NCBI GenBank assembly: GCA_002150815.3
Contig: NDFF03000326.1
Coordinates: 1-56,444 of the forward strand
Direction of reading: 5' to 3'
Length of the DNA stretch: 56,444 nt
DNA from: Grammothele lineata
Lineage: Eukaryota; Basidiomycota; Agaricomycetes; Polyporales; Polyporaceae
Shown here piece by piece: positions 11,771 to 23,300 of this stretch (within the stretch, counting starts at the first letter, position 1; every line of letters starts with the position of its first letter). Under the pieces are notes generated by a model. It had not been told where the DNA came from and did no database searches. It saw only the letters and a list, made by a program, of their open reading frames with translations. A program made the translations under genes and the position numbers.

Positions 11771-13676
11771 AGGATGACCCCTGGTACATCCATACGTACT
11801 TCAAGTTCTGTGTAATCCATTGTAGGACGCCCACTATTTGTTACTGTAAATCCAGAGTACTCGAATTGCTATATCCCTCTAAATGAATCAAATGTTTTTC
11901 GCTCCCTCAGACACATGTGCAGCTTTGTTGTGATGTTTGGAATCAATCCTCTGCTCAATTGGATGAGCACCGTCTTCTCCACCCAGAGTCAAGCACACGT
12001 CGCTCATGGTGCCCCCAAAATAGCTCTGCCGTACGATTTGTTGTTCTGGATAGCTAGATTATGAGCTAACGTATCATTTCTGGGTGTCAGTCTACCTTGC
12101 TAATTTTTCCCTTGACCTGGGTGAGCACCACAACGTCCTGTCGACTCGGCTTTAAATTAAGCGCCCGGTATGCGAACGAGAGCGAAGTCGACTCAGACAT
12201 GAATAATTCGCTACGTTGTGGTCACCCTTATGCGTAACAAACCTCTCATACTGACAGCAATCATGCTCAAGTCTTTATAGGAATCGGTTTGGTACTCCAA
12301 AAGTACAGCATTGTGCTGTCCACGAAACACTCTTCGCGCTGATAGACTCGACTGGGTGGCACGAGCGGCACGCGACATAGGCGCCCGGTGGCGGTTTGAA
12401 TGGTGCACCGTCGAGTTGACTCACGCCTTCCCTCCATCCTCCACCACGTCCGTCGAGTTCACCCACCCGTTTCCGCTCTCCACAGATAATTTCTCCCTCT
12501 CAACATCCCCATGGCCTGGTGTGTTCATTTACAGGCTCTGTTGACAGATGTTCTGACATCCGGTCCCGGAGTATTCCCCTGCCCCCTGCGCCTCTCCAGT
12601 GTTCATCGGCCCTCGCCTTGCTATACCCGTGGATGAACGACAAGGCAGAAGCTCAGCATTAGAGCAACTAGAGAATATAGGCTCTCTTTCTGCGGTCACA
12701 AAGTGCGTTCATCCAACATCTTGCTCACATTCTCCTATGTTTGACGTCCTCCATCGGTGCATACTCTCGGTCTTGATCAGAGGCGATCTGTACTACTTCA
12801 TATATCAGAGATCCTGCTCGAGGTGAGCCCCTGCTTCCCCCAGAAATATTCGCTGATTCCAACTGGATTAGCACCTTCCTTTCCACAATGTTCGTGGGGT
12901 TTCAACGTCGCTATCTGTACGTCCTTTGAACCCAAACATTCATGATACATGCAACAGAAGCACAGGTCTTTTGGGTTTGTTTCAGAGTGGAGCATCATCA
13001 GTATTTCCTGGTGAGTGCCAACAGTGTTTGGCTCTCGCACCCTTCTTACCCAAAGTGAACTGTCAAAAGAACATCCACCGCTCATCAGCCTGAGCGCAAA
13101 CATTGTAGGGCCGGCACCTCCCTATGCACTCTGGTGAGTGCCCCATGCTCACGATGTGGCCCTCCCCTGAGTACCTTATAGGCATTCATACCGAAGGCCC
13201 AACGTCTGGCTAGGTTTGACGACGTCCTGCTCACCAAGTAGGCTGTCAGCCGCTGTAGCTGGCGCTGGTCAGAGTACGTCCAATGTTATACGCAGTCATT
13301 GTTGTACTGACGCCTCCCCACCTGTGCAAGAATTGCCATGGTCAACGACTTGAAGGACAGTACGCACCTGCTACTCCGCCACGCCCTCTGCCCTGCCTGT
13401 AAGTCTTTGCCCAAGTCTATCAGCAACAAATGTCTCATGCTTTTCGTCTGCACCCCTTCCTTCATTCCGCCATGATCGCTTCCCTTTTGCGTACCTTCTC
13501 CACCCACTAGAGTTCCTGCGGCCTGCATGCATTGTAGTGACGTTGACAGGTTGACCTATTATTGGTAGCAACAGTGATCTCTACTTACAGCCGAAAGCCG
13601 TGACTAGTACAAGCTTCTAATATACTACCTTGCTCGGGATCATCACCAGCTCCCTTGAGGTCGGATGTGTGATACC

Positions 13677-13727
13677 AGCAGAACCCGTACTAGCAGAACC
13701 CGTACTAGCAGAACCCGTACCAGCAGG
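13677..13727. repeat. Minisatellite, 15-bp unit, about 3.4 copies
   Basis: The unit AGCAGAACCCGTACT is repeated at 13677, 13692 and 13707 (the third ends ACC) with a partial fourth copy. In one frame it encodes repeats of PVLAE, but no gene context supports translation. Confidence 0.85.
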
Positions 13728-13871
13728 ATCCTGGCCCGGGGGCCCCTGCCATTGTGATCACGCGGGCGGGCATATTTCAGCCCGTAGCCGAAATCCGTTC
13801 CGCCACGAGCCAACGGGACAGCCGTCAGCAATAAGCCTGCCCGTTACAAAGCGCACCGAAAGCCAAACGAG

Positions 13872-13915
13872 TTCAGCTATTTGGCCCCCAGCGTCTATCT
13901 TGGCCAATAGCTGAA
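13872..13915. repeat. Hairpin-forming inverted repeat
   Basis: The left arm TTCAGCTATTTGGCC (13872-13886) pairs with GGCCAATAGCTGAA (13902-13915), one bulged base, loop about 15 nt. It could be a terminator-like RNA hairpin or a subterminal sequence of a transposon. It shares the TTCAGC/GCTGAA core with the hairpin near 5.1 kb. Confidence 0.6.
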
Positions 13916-14118
13916 GATTTCTCCGGCCGTGTACCGTACCATCCGTCCACCTCGTCGCGTGTTCTACTTCTTCTCCATCAACCCACCCCACAAGACATAG
14001 TCACGGCTATTAGATCGACTCAACGCCTCCCAACATCTAGTGCTGTGGACCCACAGCCCTGACGTCCAGACTCCAGAAACATCTTGGGAGGCCTTCGCGC
14101 ATTAAGCACACGCACGCT

Positions 14119-15468
14119 ATGGCGGGTTTCCTGACGACGTTCGTCATGGCGGCTCTACTCGGAGCCGCCTCCTTCGGGACAGGGATGCTGCCGCTCTCCA
14201 TAGCGTTCTCGAGTGCGTACCCTCCGAGCTCCTACCCTCCTACCCTCTTCCCGGCTCATCTCACGCCGGGCCCGCGCATGTAGGAGCCTCTCTGGCAGCA
14301 CTGACGACGTTCGGGAGCGGACTCCTCCTAGGAGCGGCGCTAGGTGTGGTCATACCCGAGTGAGTGCGTCCCTCGTCGTCCGTCTCGTCCCGTCATCTCC
14401 ACCGTCCTCACCTCACTTCACCTCTTCCCTCTTCCCATTCCTTCTCCCTCCCCAACAACAGAGGCGTCGCAGCACTCGCAGAAGCCGCACCCCCCACAGC
14501 CGAGTTCCCCGCGTCGGCCGTGGCGCTCGCGCTCCTGCTCGGCTTCACCTTCATGCTCGTCGTCGAGCGGCAGTTCTCCGACGGATACTCGCACTCGCAC
14601 GCGCATGCGCCCCTCCCTCAGTCCGACTCGCAACCAAAACCGTCGGACGACTCGACGGTGGAGTTTGACGTCGAGCTCGGGGAGCTAGAGCGCGAAGAAG
14701 GGATCGCGCAGGAGGACGACGCGCCGACGAGGGGCAGCAGCCTGAGCGGGGGCAACGCAGGCGCGGGCGAGGAGGGCCCGGAGCGCGCGTACCCGCTCAC
14801 GCTAGGGTTGGTCGTGCACGCCCTCGCGGACGGGCTCGCGCTCGGGTCCGCTGCGTTCTCGGACGCCGAGAGTAGTGGGGCCGGCGGCGCAGAGGGCGCG
14901 TCGGCCGTGCCGTCCGGGCTGTCGGTTGTCGTGTTTATCGCGCTCGTTGTGCACAAAGGTGCGTCGCCTTTCCTCCCGCGCGTATCCAGCGCAGCTGATT
15001 AGGGATGGACACCACACAGCGCCGACCGCGCTCGCACTGACGACATCGCTGCTATCCACGTCGCTGCCCGTCGCACAATGCAAGCGGCATCTCGCCGTCT
15101 TCAGCGCGTCCACGCCAGCCGGGACGCTACTCTCGTACGCCGCGCTCTCGTTCTTCGGCGCGGGCGGGCGCGGGGCCTGGCCGGGCCTCGCGCTGTTATT
15201 CTCGGTGCGTCTCGCTCCCTCCCGCGCGCGTCCTATTCCCGTCAATCGATCGGAAGTATCATTATAAATTTTCATCTTCTTACGCGCCGCGCGGTTCCAG
15301 GGCGGGTCGTTTTTGTACGTCGCGACCGTGCTGCAGTCGACGCTGGCGCGCGGGCACGCAGGGGCCGAGGAGGTGGGCGGGCGGGCGAGGCTGCTGCTGA
15401 CTGTCGCGGGGATGTTCACGCCGTACATCATCGCTGCGATCTTTGGGGACGACCATGGGCATTCGTGA
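14119..15468 (+). CDS. ZIP-family zinc/iron transporter, ZIP9-like
   Basis: Membrane transporter moving zinc or a related divalent metal into the cytosol from outside or from a secretory compartment; ZIP9-type proteins usually sit in the Golgi/trans-Golgi. Spliced exons start MAGFLTTFVMAALLGAASFG with TM1; after an intron comes TM2 with the LLLGAALGVVIPE signature. TM3 (VALALLLGFTFMLVV) is followed by a His-rich loop, DGYSHSHAHAP, and a long acidic loop. TM4 contains VVHALADGLALGSAA and TM5 HKAPTALALTTSLL; the H-x3-D and H-K-x-P motifs provide the metal-binding residues. The C-terminus ends GDDHGHS, again His-containing. Exon joins (for example the SRASLAALTTFG junction after intron 1) are in frame and the stop is at 15466-15468. 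The gene looks intact. Confidence 0.9.
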
Positions 15469-16255
15469 AAGGATAAGTATAGCGTAAGTAGTGGGGTGCT
15501 GATGGGCCTGGTGATGGGGGATGGTTAAAGGGTATCGGGAAAGCTGTGAGGTAAAGGAACGGTAGTGTATTCTACGTAATCGTGTTACTTGTATTTTCAG
15601 GCCGAACCGGACTAGTGCGCCCGTGGTGGTTTTCCAAGGATAGGTGGTAGCGTGGAGGCGTATAAATAATCTCGGTCGCACTGCGGACGACGGACGTGGA
15701 GCAGTTGCCCAGAGCACTGGAAGGTCGTGGTGACGTCAGCGCGTACTGGACTGCTCGAACGTGGATGAGCACAGCATGGGCGGATATGTTTTATATTTTC
15801 CACTGCCGTCGTCGCCGCCGGCGTCGACGATCCTCGTACGTTCATGGCACGGAGAGGACATTTTCGAGGTCTTGTGAGAGGTAGCTAGGCTCGAAAGTGA
15901 GGGAACGCACCGCCTCATTTGACGCATCCGAGGCCGGAGACGGGCTCGGAGGCCGTGAGACGCCGGCGCGTGAGTTGAACTTTGGTCGCGCGTGTTGTTT
16001 CGTTTCGCGCGCGAGAGCCCAAATCGAGTCCTCGAAGAGCTCTTGTCTTCCTCTGCTCGCTCTCAGCTCGCTGCTCTTCCCACTCCTCCCGCTCGCTGTC
16101 CCCGCCGCTCGCCCGGCCCTCCGCCGCCTGCTGTCCGAAATAGTGCGCCTTGCGTCACCCCCTTCTGCCAATTCCTCCGCACACAGCTCCCACACTCCGG
16201 GTGGCGCATCCCCCACAGCCGCTTCACCCGCAGCCGATCTCTTTTCCCTCTCGTT
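15469..16255. other. Intergenic region upstream of the KRE6-like gene
   Basis: No separate gene is seen. The part from about 16030 to 16255 is a strongly pyrimidine-rich leader of the downstream gene. A TATAAATA box is visible at about 15661, far from the start codon. Confidence 0.45.
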
Positions 16256-18561
16256 ATGCCTCCGCCCCCGCGCCGCGTCCCTCCTCCTTCCTCTTCCTCC
16301 GCCATGCCCTCCAACCAGTACTACGCCGTCCCTCAAAGCCCTCCCGGCAGCAGCAGGTCCTACGCCCAGCAGCCTTTCCAGGCCCCGCCCGCTCGCGCCC
16401 CTTCAAATTACCTCAGTCAGAAGAGCGATACCACCCAGGGAGTAGCTACAGGACAGATCGGTGCTGCCTATGGGCCCTACTCAGTGAGTCCGCTCGTCGT
16501 CCCTCCCCGGGCCCGTTGTTTACCCCCACTCCCGCCACCCCCGCCCTTGCCACCCCCGCCGTCGTGCGCAGTATGACCCGACGCTGTCCAACGGCTCGCG
16601 TGCGTACCCTGGCTCAAGGTTCAGCAATGCCCCCTCTGAGACCTCCATCGGGACGACAAACGAAAAGGCCACGACCAACACTACCGCTCCATTAGCGGGC
16701 ACGACCACTGTACAACAGTATCCGTACTTATGGGACACTCGCGACCCCGATCTCGACGACCCCCTCCACAACCCCGATCCCGTCCGCGACGCCGCCCTCG
16801 ACCGCAGCTGCGCACCTTTCTCGTCGAGAGGATGGATGAATGCCTCGGCGCTTTTCGTTATATGCGTCGGCATCATCGTCCTCTTTGCGGGCTACCCCAT
16901 CATCGACCATTATATCCATCAACCGCCCAAGACCTCCGGCTTCAATCTCGGGGGCATCAATGCTTCCGGACAGGTCCCCGTCCTCTCCAACTTCCCTTCG
17001 CTCATCGACACCGACACACCCTCGAACGCGCGGTCACGGACAGGCACTGACGGCAAGACCTACAACCTCGTCTTCAGCGACGAGTTCAACAAGGATGGTC
17101 GGACGTTCTACCCAGGGGACGACCCTTTCTGGGAGGCTGTCGACCTCTATTACTGGCCCACGGTCGACATCGAGTGGTACGATCCCGCGCAAATCACGAC
17201 CAAGGATGGAAAACTCGTCATCACCATGGAGGAAGTCCTGAACCACAATCTCAACTTCCGGAGCGGCATGCTGCAGGGCTGGAACAAGTTCTGCTTCACG
17301 ACCGGGTATATCGAGGTCAGCGCTAGCATGCCGGGCAGTCCGAATGCGCCCGGGCTTTGGCCCGCTGCGTGGACGATGGGGAACCTCGTGCGTCTTTTCA
17401 TTTCTCAACCTCTGCTCCTCCCTATCGCCGTGTGGACTCGCGGCTGACGCACTCCCCTCTCCACAGGGCCGCGCGGGCTACGGCGCCACCACGGAGGGGA
17501 CGTGGCCATACAGCTACGACACCTGCGACCTCGGCACGTTCCCCAACCAGACGGACCGCAACGGCAACCCCACAGTGGACAAGACGGGCGGGTCCGGGGG
17601 CGCCCCTCTGAGCTTCATGCCCGGGCAGAAGCTCTCCTCGTGCACCTGCCCCGGGTCCGACCACCCAGGGCCGAACGTCGGCACGGGGCGGGGCGTGCCC
17701 GAGATCGACATCTACGAGACGCAGATCGACGTGAGCCGCTTCCAGGCGGAGGTCTCGCAGTCGTACCAGACCGCCCCGTACAACTTCCAGTACGAGTTCG
17801 ACAACGGGTCGGACGTGACGCCGATCTACGACGACACCATCACGCGCTTCAACTCGTACAAGGGCGGGGTGTACCAGCAGGCGATCTCGGCCGTGACGGA
17901 CATCGATAACAGCAACTATGCGGGGCAGGGGTACGCGACGTACGGGTTTGAGTGGTGGTCGGACTCGAACAACCGGGATGATGGGTATATCACTTGGTTT
18001 GCGGACGGGAAGAAGACGTGGACGGTGACGGCGGATACTATCGGGGCGGACTCGACGTCGCAGATCAGCGCGCGTATCGTGCCCGAGGAGCCTGTCGTGA
18101 GTGCTTTCTCTTTCCCTACCCCTTCGTCCCGTTGGGGCGCGGAGCGCTGACGGGCGGATACGGTAGTATGTCATCTTCAACCTGGGCATGTCGCGTGAGT
18201 TACCCTCTTTGATCCTATCCCGGAGCTTGTGATTGAGCTGACGCGCGCACGCTAGCGGGATTCCAGGCGCAGGACTTCATGCACCTCACGTTCCCGGTGC
18301 AGATGTTCATCGACTACATCCGGGTGTACCAGCGCGAGGACGTGATCAGCGAGGACTCGACGTCGTGCTCGCCCTCGTCGCACCCCACGGCGGAGTACAT
18401 CAACAGGTGCGTTGCCGCGCTGCTTCCTCCCCGTCCTCGTCTACTGACGCTGGGTGCCGATGATTGTTAGTCACCTGAACGCGTACTCGAACCCTAATCT
18501 TACGACATGGGACCAGGCGGGGTACACCTTCCCGCGCAACTCTCTGTACGACGGCTGTTGA
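16256..18561 (+). CDS. Beta-glucan synthesis-associated protein, KRE6/SKN1 family (GH16)
   Basis: Type II membrane protein of the secretory pathway needed for beta-1,6-glucan assembly in the fungal cell wall. Six exons (about 16256-16482, 16572-17386, 17467-18096, 18167-18193, 18256-18405, 18470-18561) give about 645 residues. The N-terminal cytosolic part is Pro/Ser-rich and includes LWDTRDPDLDDPLHNPDP, typical of the family. A single signal-anchor (SALFVICVGIIVLFAGYPII) precedes the lumenal GH16-like domain (LVFSDEFNKDGRTFYPGDDP, then VDIEWYDPAQITTKDGKLVI). The catalytic-site region reads GVPEIDIYETQ, a variant of the E-x-D-x-x-E motif. FEWWSDSN and VQMFIDYIRVYQ close the lectin-like fold. 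The protein ends YDGC. The alternative start at 16304 would remove 16 residues. The frame is open throughout and the gene looks functional. Confidence 0.93.
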
Positions 18562-19323
18562 TGACAACTCGGGCGGCGCCCTTCTGTCTCTGTAACCTGC
18601 CCCCCTCCCCTACACCTTCTTCCCCGTTGCTACCCGCCCAACCCGCATATATTCATCTCGCCCGCCCTGCATATCACGAGCCGCGCACGATCTCTCACGA
18701 TGCATCCATGTATGTGTACACAACTACGCCCGGACTACTACTGTAGAGTACCGCCCCACCCCCACCTTTGCTGCATAGTTGCGCCCCGGGGCGTTCCTGC
18801 CCTTAAGTTAAGCTTCTGCCCGCCCTTCCGCTTTCTTCCTTCCTCTTCCCGTTTCTTTCCTTTCCCTTTTCCCTTTACCCCGGAGCGCCGGACCCTTCAC
18901 GACCCTCTTGGAACACATTTATCGCCTCCACGCCTCGCTTGGCTTCGCTCGACTTGGGACACCCCGTTGGCTTTAGGAACCTACTACTACCACCTCCACC
19001 TCCACCCTCTCCCCGTACGCACGCATGCATGCACACTTACGACCACGAATCTGCCAATACGGAACGCGCCTCCGCGCGTTTCCGGGGCTGTTTTTGCTTT
19101 CGTGTAGACGCTAATAATCATTGCCTCTCGGTTTGGCTGCCGGTGTGTCTCTGCTTACAGGCGTACATTCGCGATAGCTCACTGGACGTCCTGAATCTCC
19201 GATGCGATGCTCTAACGGCGTAGTGAAGGGCTCCATGAAGAGGCACCGAGGAGTGCGTGGATGTACAGTTGTCATATAAACCAAACACAATAAAGATAGG
19301 GCGCAGTCATCTACACAGGCTCA
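18562..19323. other. Intergenic region, convergent gene ends
   Basis: 3' flanks of the KRE6-like gene (+) and family M member 2 (-). Long pyrimidine runs occur at 18.8-18.9 kb, and an AATAAAGAT polyadenylation-like signal lies at about 19288. No gene is seen. Confidence 0.45.
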
Positions 19324-20134
19324 TCAGAGTAGATGGTATGAGGTAGGTAGCCGTGGAGGCTGTGAACAACGTTTAACGACTGCGATTCCAAGGCCGGTTG
19401 TGGAACTCACGATAACGAGCGGCCTTCCCGCCTCCTTCTCCTGTTCGAGCCATCTTCTGAGCCACGCTTTCCGGCGCTCTATGATTTCAGGTCGAGTCTC
19501 TTCCAGTTTCCTCCGCACGCATCCCATAGCTAGCAAGGAGGGGCTACTAAGCGGGTCCCGGGAGCTATACAAGTGTGCAGCTAAACTCACGAGGAGTGTC
19601 CCAATATGGGAAGTCGAACTCAATGTAAGGAATCCCTTGGTATGCCTCTAACCGCCGCAGCTCCGGAGGGAACCACTTGTTTGCATACTTCAGCGTCTTC
19701 TCGTCCAGAGACAGGTCCGGTTTGGGCAGCCCGGGGCTCACAAACGCGAGTCTGCACACGAGGATGCGGCCTTTCCTGGGGACCTTGGGAGATGAAGGGA
19801 GAAAGTAGGTGATGGGGACGAAGCTGGGGCTGTCGATAGCCTCGTGCCTCTGGAAGTACAGGAAAGCGCTGTCGAGAGGGCCGAAGTGGTCAACGTGGTC
19901 CTCGGTGCAGCCGTAGGCGTCGATGCAGAGGCGCTTGATCTTGGCTGGGGAGTCGAATAGGAAGCCTCCCATGAGTATGGCCACTTTCTTGACGGGACGC
20001 TTTGGAGGACCGTCACGGGGGGTGGCAGACTGAGAATCAAAAAGGACAGGCGCTGGAGGGGGACCAGCCATGGAGGTCAATATCATGTCCGAGGATAAAG
20101 GTGGAGGGAAAGCTGCTGCGAATGGCTCTGGCAT
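19324..20134 (-). CDS. Family M member 2, unknown protein
   Basis: Function unknown; no signal peptide, membrane segment or known catalytic motif. Exon 1 (20134 down to about 19598) encodes MGGFLFDSP, KRLCIDAYGC, the DSPSFVPITYFLP block, LVCRLAFVSPGLPKPDLS and ANKWFPPELR. A phase-1 intron leads to an exon with MGCVRRKLEETRPEIIERR and an amphipathic basic helix. The final exon ends PPRLPTSYHLL before the stop at 19324-19326. The last intron (GTGAGT to TTCACAG) has a length divisible by three, so its retention would still leave an open frame. The same exon phases and the closing x-P-x-LPT-x-Y/F motif occur in members 3 and 4, so the gene structure is conserved. The first ATG is at 20134; ATG 20071 is an alternative. 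It is divergent from the Ulp2-type gene, 259 bp away. Confidence 0.75.
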
Positions 20135-20393
20135 AACTACTAGTTGTGCATTATGGTAGGAGGCTAGTAGGGGCCACAGTTCAACATATCAGATCTACAC
20201 CCGAAAATGAAGGATAAATACATATGTAGTCACGTGCGTCATACATACGCGCCGGGAGGTCAGAGGGCGCGGGTGCGGCGACGGCCAAAGATTCGTCCTT
20301 CTGCATGCATCCTCCGTCCCTTCCTTCCTTCCCACTCCCTCTCATCCTCGAGCCCGAGACAAACACGCCTTGACGAGCCTGCGCCGCAGACGC

Positions 20394-23300
20394 ATGCAGA
20401 ACGCCCCCGCACATCGCAAGGATCTCCCGCTCTCGCCGACGCAGTACCTCCGGACTCGGACGTCATCTAGCTCAATTGACCAAGCGCCGCTGCCCGCTAG
20501 TGTTAGGGACGCGTCGAACCCGTTGGGATCGCAGCAGAAGTGCGTGAGCTTGGCTGTATGCACGTTGAGCGAGGTGGTTGACTAAGACCGGCGGCGTGCA
20601 GCGGGCCGTGGAAGGGCAAGAAGGCAGTCGCCATTCCGTCACCCGTGCGTGCCTCACTCCCGTCCTCCTCTCTCCCGGCCCTCCCTCCCCTCCTTCCCGC
20701 TCTTGCCGCCCGGCTCGGCCTCTGTGCGTCTGTCGACCGACCACCTGTTGTGTCTACACCAGATGGCGCCACGCGGGTTCACGGTGAACCCGTACACGGC
20801 CAACCGCATGCGCGACACCCTGAACACCGACAGCAATAATCATACCTCGAAGAAGACCATTCTTGGCACACCAGGCTTTGGCCCCTCTTCCTCGTCGACA
20901 TATGCGTCGCGGAATCGTTATCCCGCAGGTCCGCCGGCGAAGAAGCAGAAGACGTCGCACGGGACCGCTGATGGTCTCCTCGATTCGAAGCACTTTCGGG
21001 ACGAAGGTGTGTGGTAACGTTTGTTTAGGTGGCTTGTCGTCGTTCTGTAGGCTTACGCTGTGACACCGCGTGGTGGTTTTCTGGGCGTGTAGAGGTCACG
21101 AAGGGCAAGGCTCCCGCGTCCGCATCTATATCCGTGTCTGCAGAGAGGAGGTCGGCATCCGAGCTTGAGACTATTGAGGTCGAAGACAGCGAAGAAGAGC
21201 GCGCCACCACTCGCTCGTCCAGTATACAGTCATTGCCCGTGCGGAAACGGCTGCGAGCGAGGGCACCGGACAGTGTTACGGACCGGACAACCTCTCCCGA
21301 CCCTCTAGACTGCATCGCGGGGACCACCCGTATTAAGAAGTCCGCCGGCGTTGAGACGCCCTCAGACCGCTTGCCCAAGGATGGGGACGCGACCGAGCGG
21401 CTCCAAGCGCTGCATGGGCGGAAGCCGAAAGGGAAAGACCCGGACAAGAAACGCGTCGTCGTCGTCGATGACGACGAAGACGTGCCCAGCGACGATATCC
21501 AGTCGGCGTCTGGCTTCTCGGACCACAACGACGTCCACGATCTCGGTCCCGTCCCCATCCAAGCTCCAGACAATGGTCGCCAGCCGCCGGCGTCTACGTC
21601 TCACCCGCAAAGATACCTGACGCCAAGTCGAGCTAAGATCCCACCCGGCACTGTTAAGAAGGGCGTAATTGCCTTCGAGCCCGGTCCAAGCAAACCACCC
21701 CAGCTCCAGCCCGAGACCAAGCAGATCGATTTTTTCAACCTACCACCCAGGAGGCCACAGCCGGCCCTCAAGACCCTGAGCGTCGAGCCCAGCGGCCAGT
21801 CGCGCGTCGATCGCATGAAGGGCAGGAACGGCACCTCGCGCGCGGCACAGCCGATGAAGGTGTGCTGTGTCAACTGGTCTGCAATGATTCATACATGCTC
21901 ACGCGGGATTCCGGTCCGAGCAGAGTTTGGGACAGTTTGGTGGTAGTGGGCAGACCGGGGACATTTTCGACGGCGTCGCCAGCGCGCCGTCCGGGATCTC
22001 GAAGAAGGGAAGAGAGAAAGGGAACGCCGGCATGTCTGCTCCGCTGGTTCCCTTGCCTCTCGAGGCCGTTTCCGTCGGCGTCACTCTCTTACAGAGCGAA
22101 GACGCTATGTCGGACGTTGCCTGGGCCGTCATCGAACACACGGCGCAGAGCGTTCCCTTGTTGCGGATTTTACGTTCCGGAACGAGGGCCTGTCTCTGCG
22201 AATTGCGTCTAGACCGAGACGTAGACGGCATGAAGGTGTGCTTCGCTTGACTTTCCAGCATGCTCGGCTCATAGGTGTAATCGCAGTACACTGATACGAC
22301 GATCACGGAGTGGCCCCCCTCCCGTCTCGCCGTCGTGCAGCTGCATTCAACCAAGTCCGCCAAACTCCGAACAGGTTTTCATCCCGGTATGTACGCTTGT
22401 TCCATCGCATGCTCAAACTTATAGACGGTGCATATGTTGCAGGCGCTAGACATGCTAACGGCCGAGTGTCCCTTAAATTCATAACGAGGCACCCTAACTT
22501 CGGCGTGAAGGGGGAAAATTACAGATCGTTCGTAGACGTACTGAGGGAGCAGATCAAATCCAATAACGAGATTCTCCAGTATGCATACTCTCTAGCTGCA
22601 CTCTCTAAAACGCCTCTACTTACTATTGGATAGATCAACCAGTGCTGCATCGTGCTGGCAAATGGTCGAAACCGCCACGGAGACCAGTAGCGTTCCTCGT
22701 ACGACCAGATCAAGGACTTCGGGCGGCTCGACGAGCTTCCCGGTGTTGGGTTCTGCAAGTTCTTCGAACGACGACTCGGGCCCAACACGAGCGTCGAGCC
22801 GCGCATCAGCGTCGGGGTCTCTGCCTCCTTCCAGGTATGAGTGAATGTTTCTGATACCCCCTCGTTACCCGAGGCTGACTGCCGCACAGAAAGTACGGGA
22901 ACGCCGCTCCAGAGCGCAGATCCGCGCGGCTCCGGGCGTCTCCCGAGCCCGACGTCGATGAGCTGTGAGCGCTTCCACGGCCTGCCCGCTCAGTATCAAC
23001 GACTCATGTCACATGTAGCATGCTCGTCTATCCCCCGTCTGGCACTGGTGCCGTGAACATCACCCGGGGTGACTTGAAGCGGTTAGAATCGGGGCAGTAC
23101 CTAAACGATACTCTGATCGAGTTCGGGCTGAAGTACGCTGGCTCGTGCTCGACGCATATATGCACATTACTCACGGCTTTGCAGGCTTTGGCTAGACGGC
23201 CTACGGAAAACCGACCCCGATCTGGCGAATCAGATTCATATATTCAACTCGTTCTTCTACAAGATGCTCAGCGATAAGAAGTCGTGCGTGGTTCTGCCTT

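Larger units (their letters stand above)
11771..14118. other. Gene-poor 2.3 kb region
   Basis: No intact gene is supported. Between 12.5 and 13.6 kb several intron-like GTGAGT...CAG borders and short coding-like scraps occur (for example LSVLIRGDLYYFIY near 12770), suggesting a decayed multi-exon gene, perhaps a membrane protein, but no family could be assigned. The right part holds a minisatellite and a hairpin (listed separately). Confidence 0.4.

Noticed and set aside
12640..13620. Possible membrane-protein gene with many small exons
   Set aside because: One stretch (LSVLIRGDLYYFIY) resembles a segment of fungal membrane proteins, but neighbouring exons could not be joined in frame and no family could be assigned.
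4935..13762. GTGATCACG at 4935 and 13754 as terminal repeats of the 5-12 kb module
   Set aside because: The 8-bp core is itself palindromic and the adjoining bases do not match, so it cannot be distinguished from chance.
17422..18189. Long minus-strand ORF of 255 residues
   Set aside because: It is the antisense shadow of the GC-rich KRE6-like exon, with Arg/Val-rich composition and no motif.
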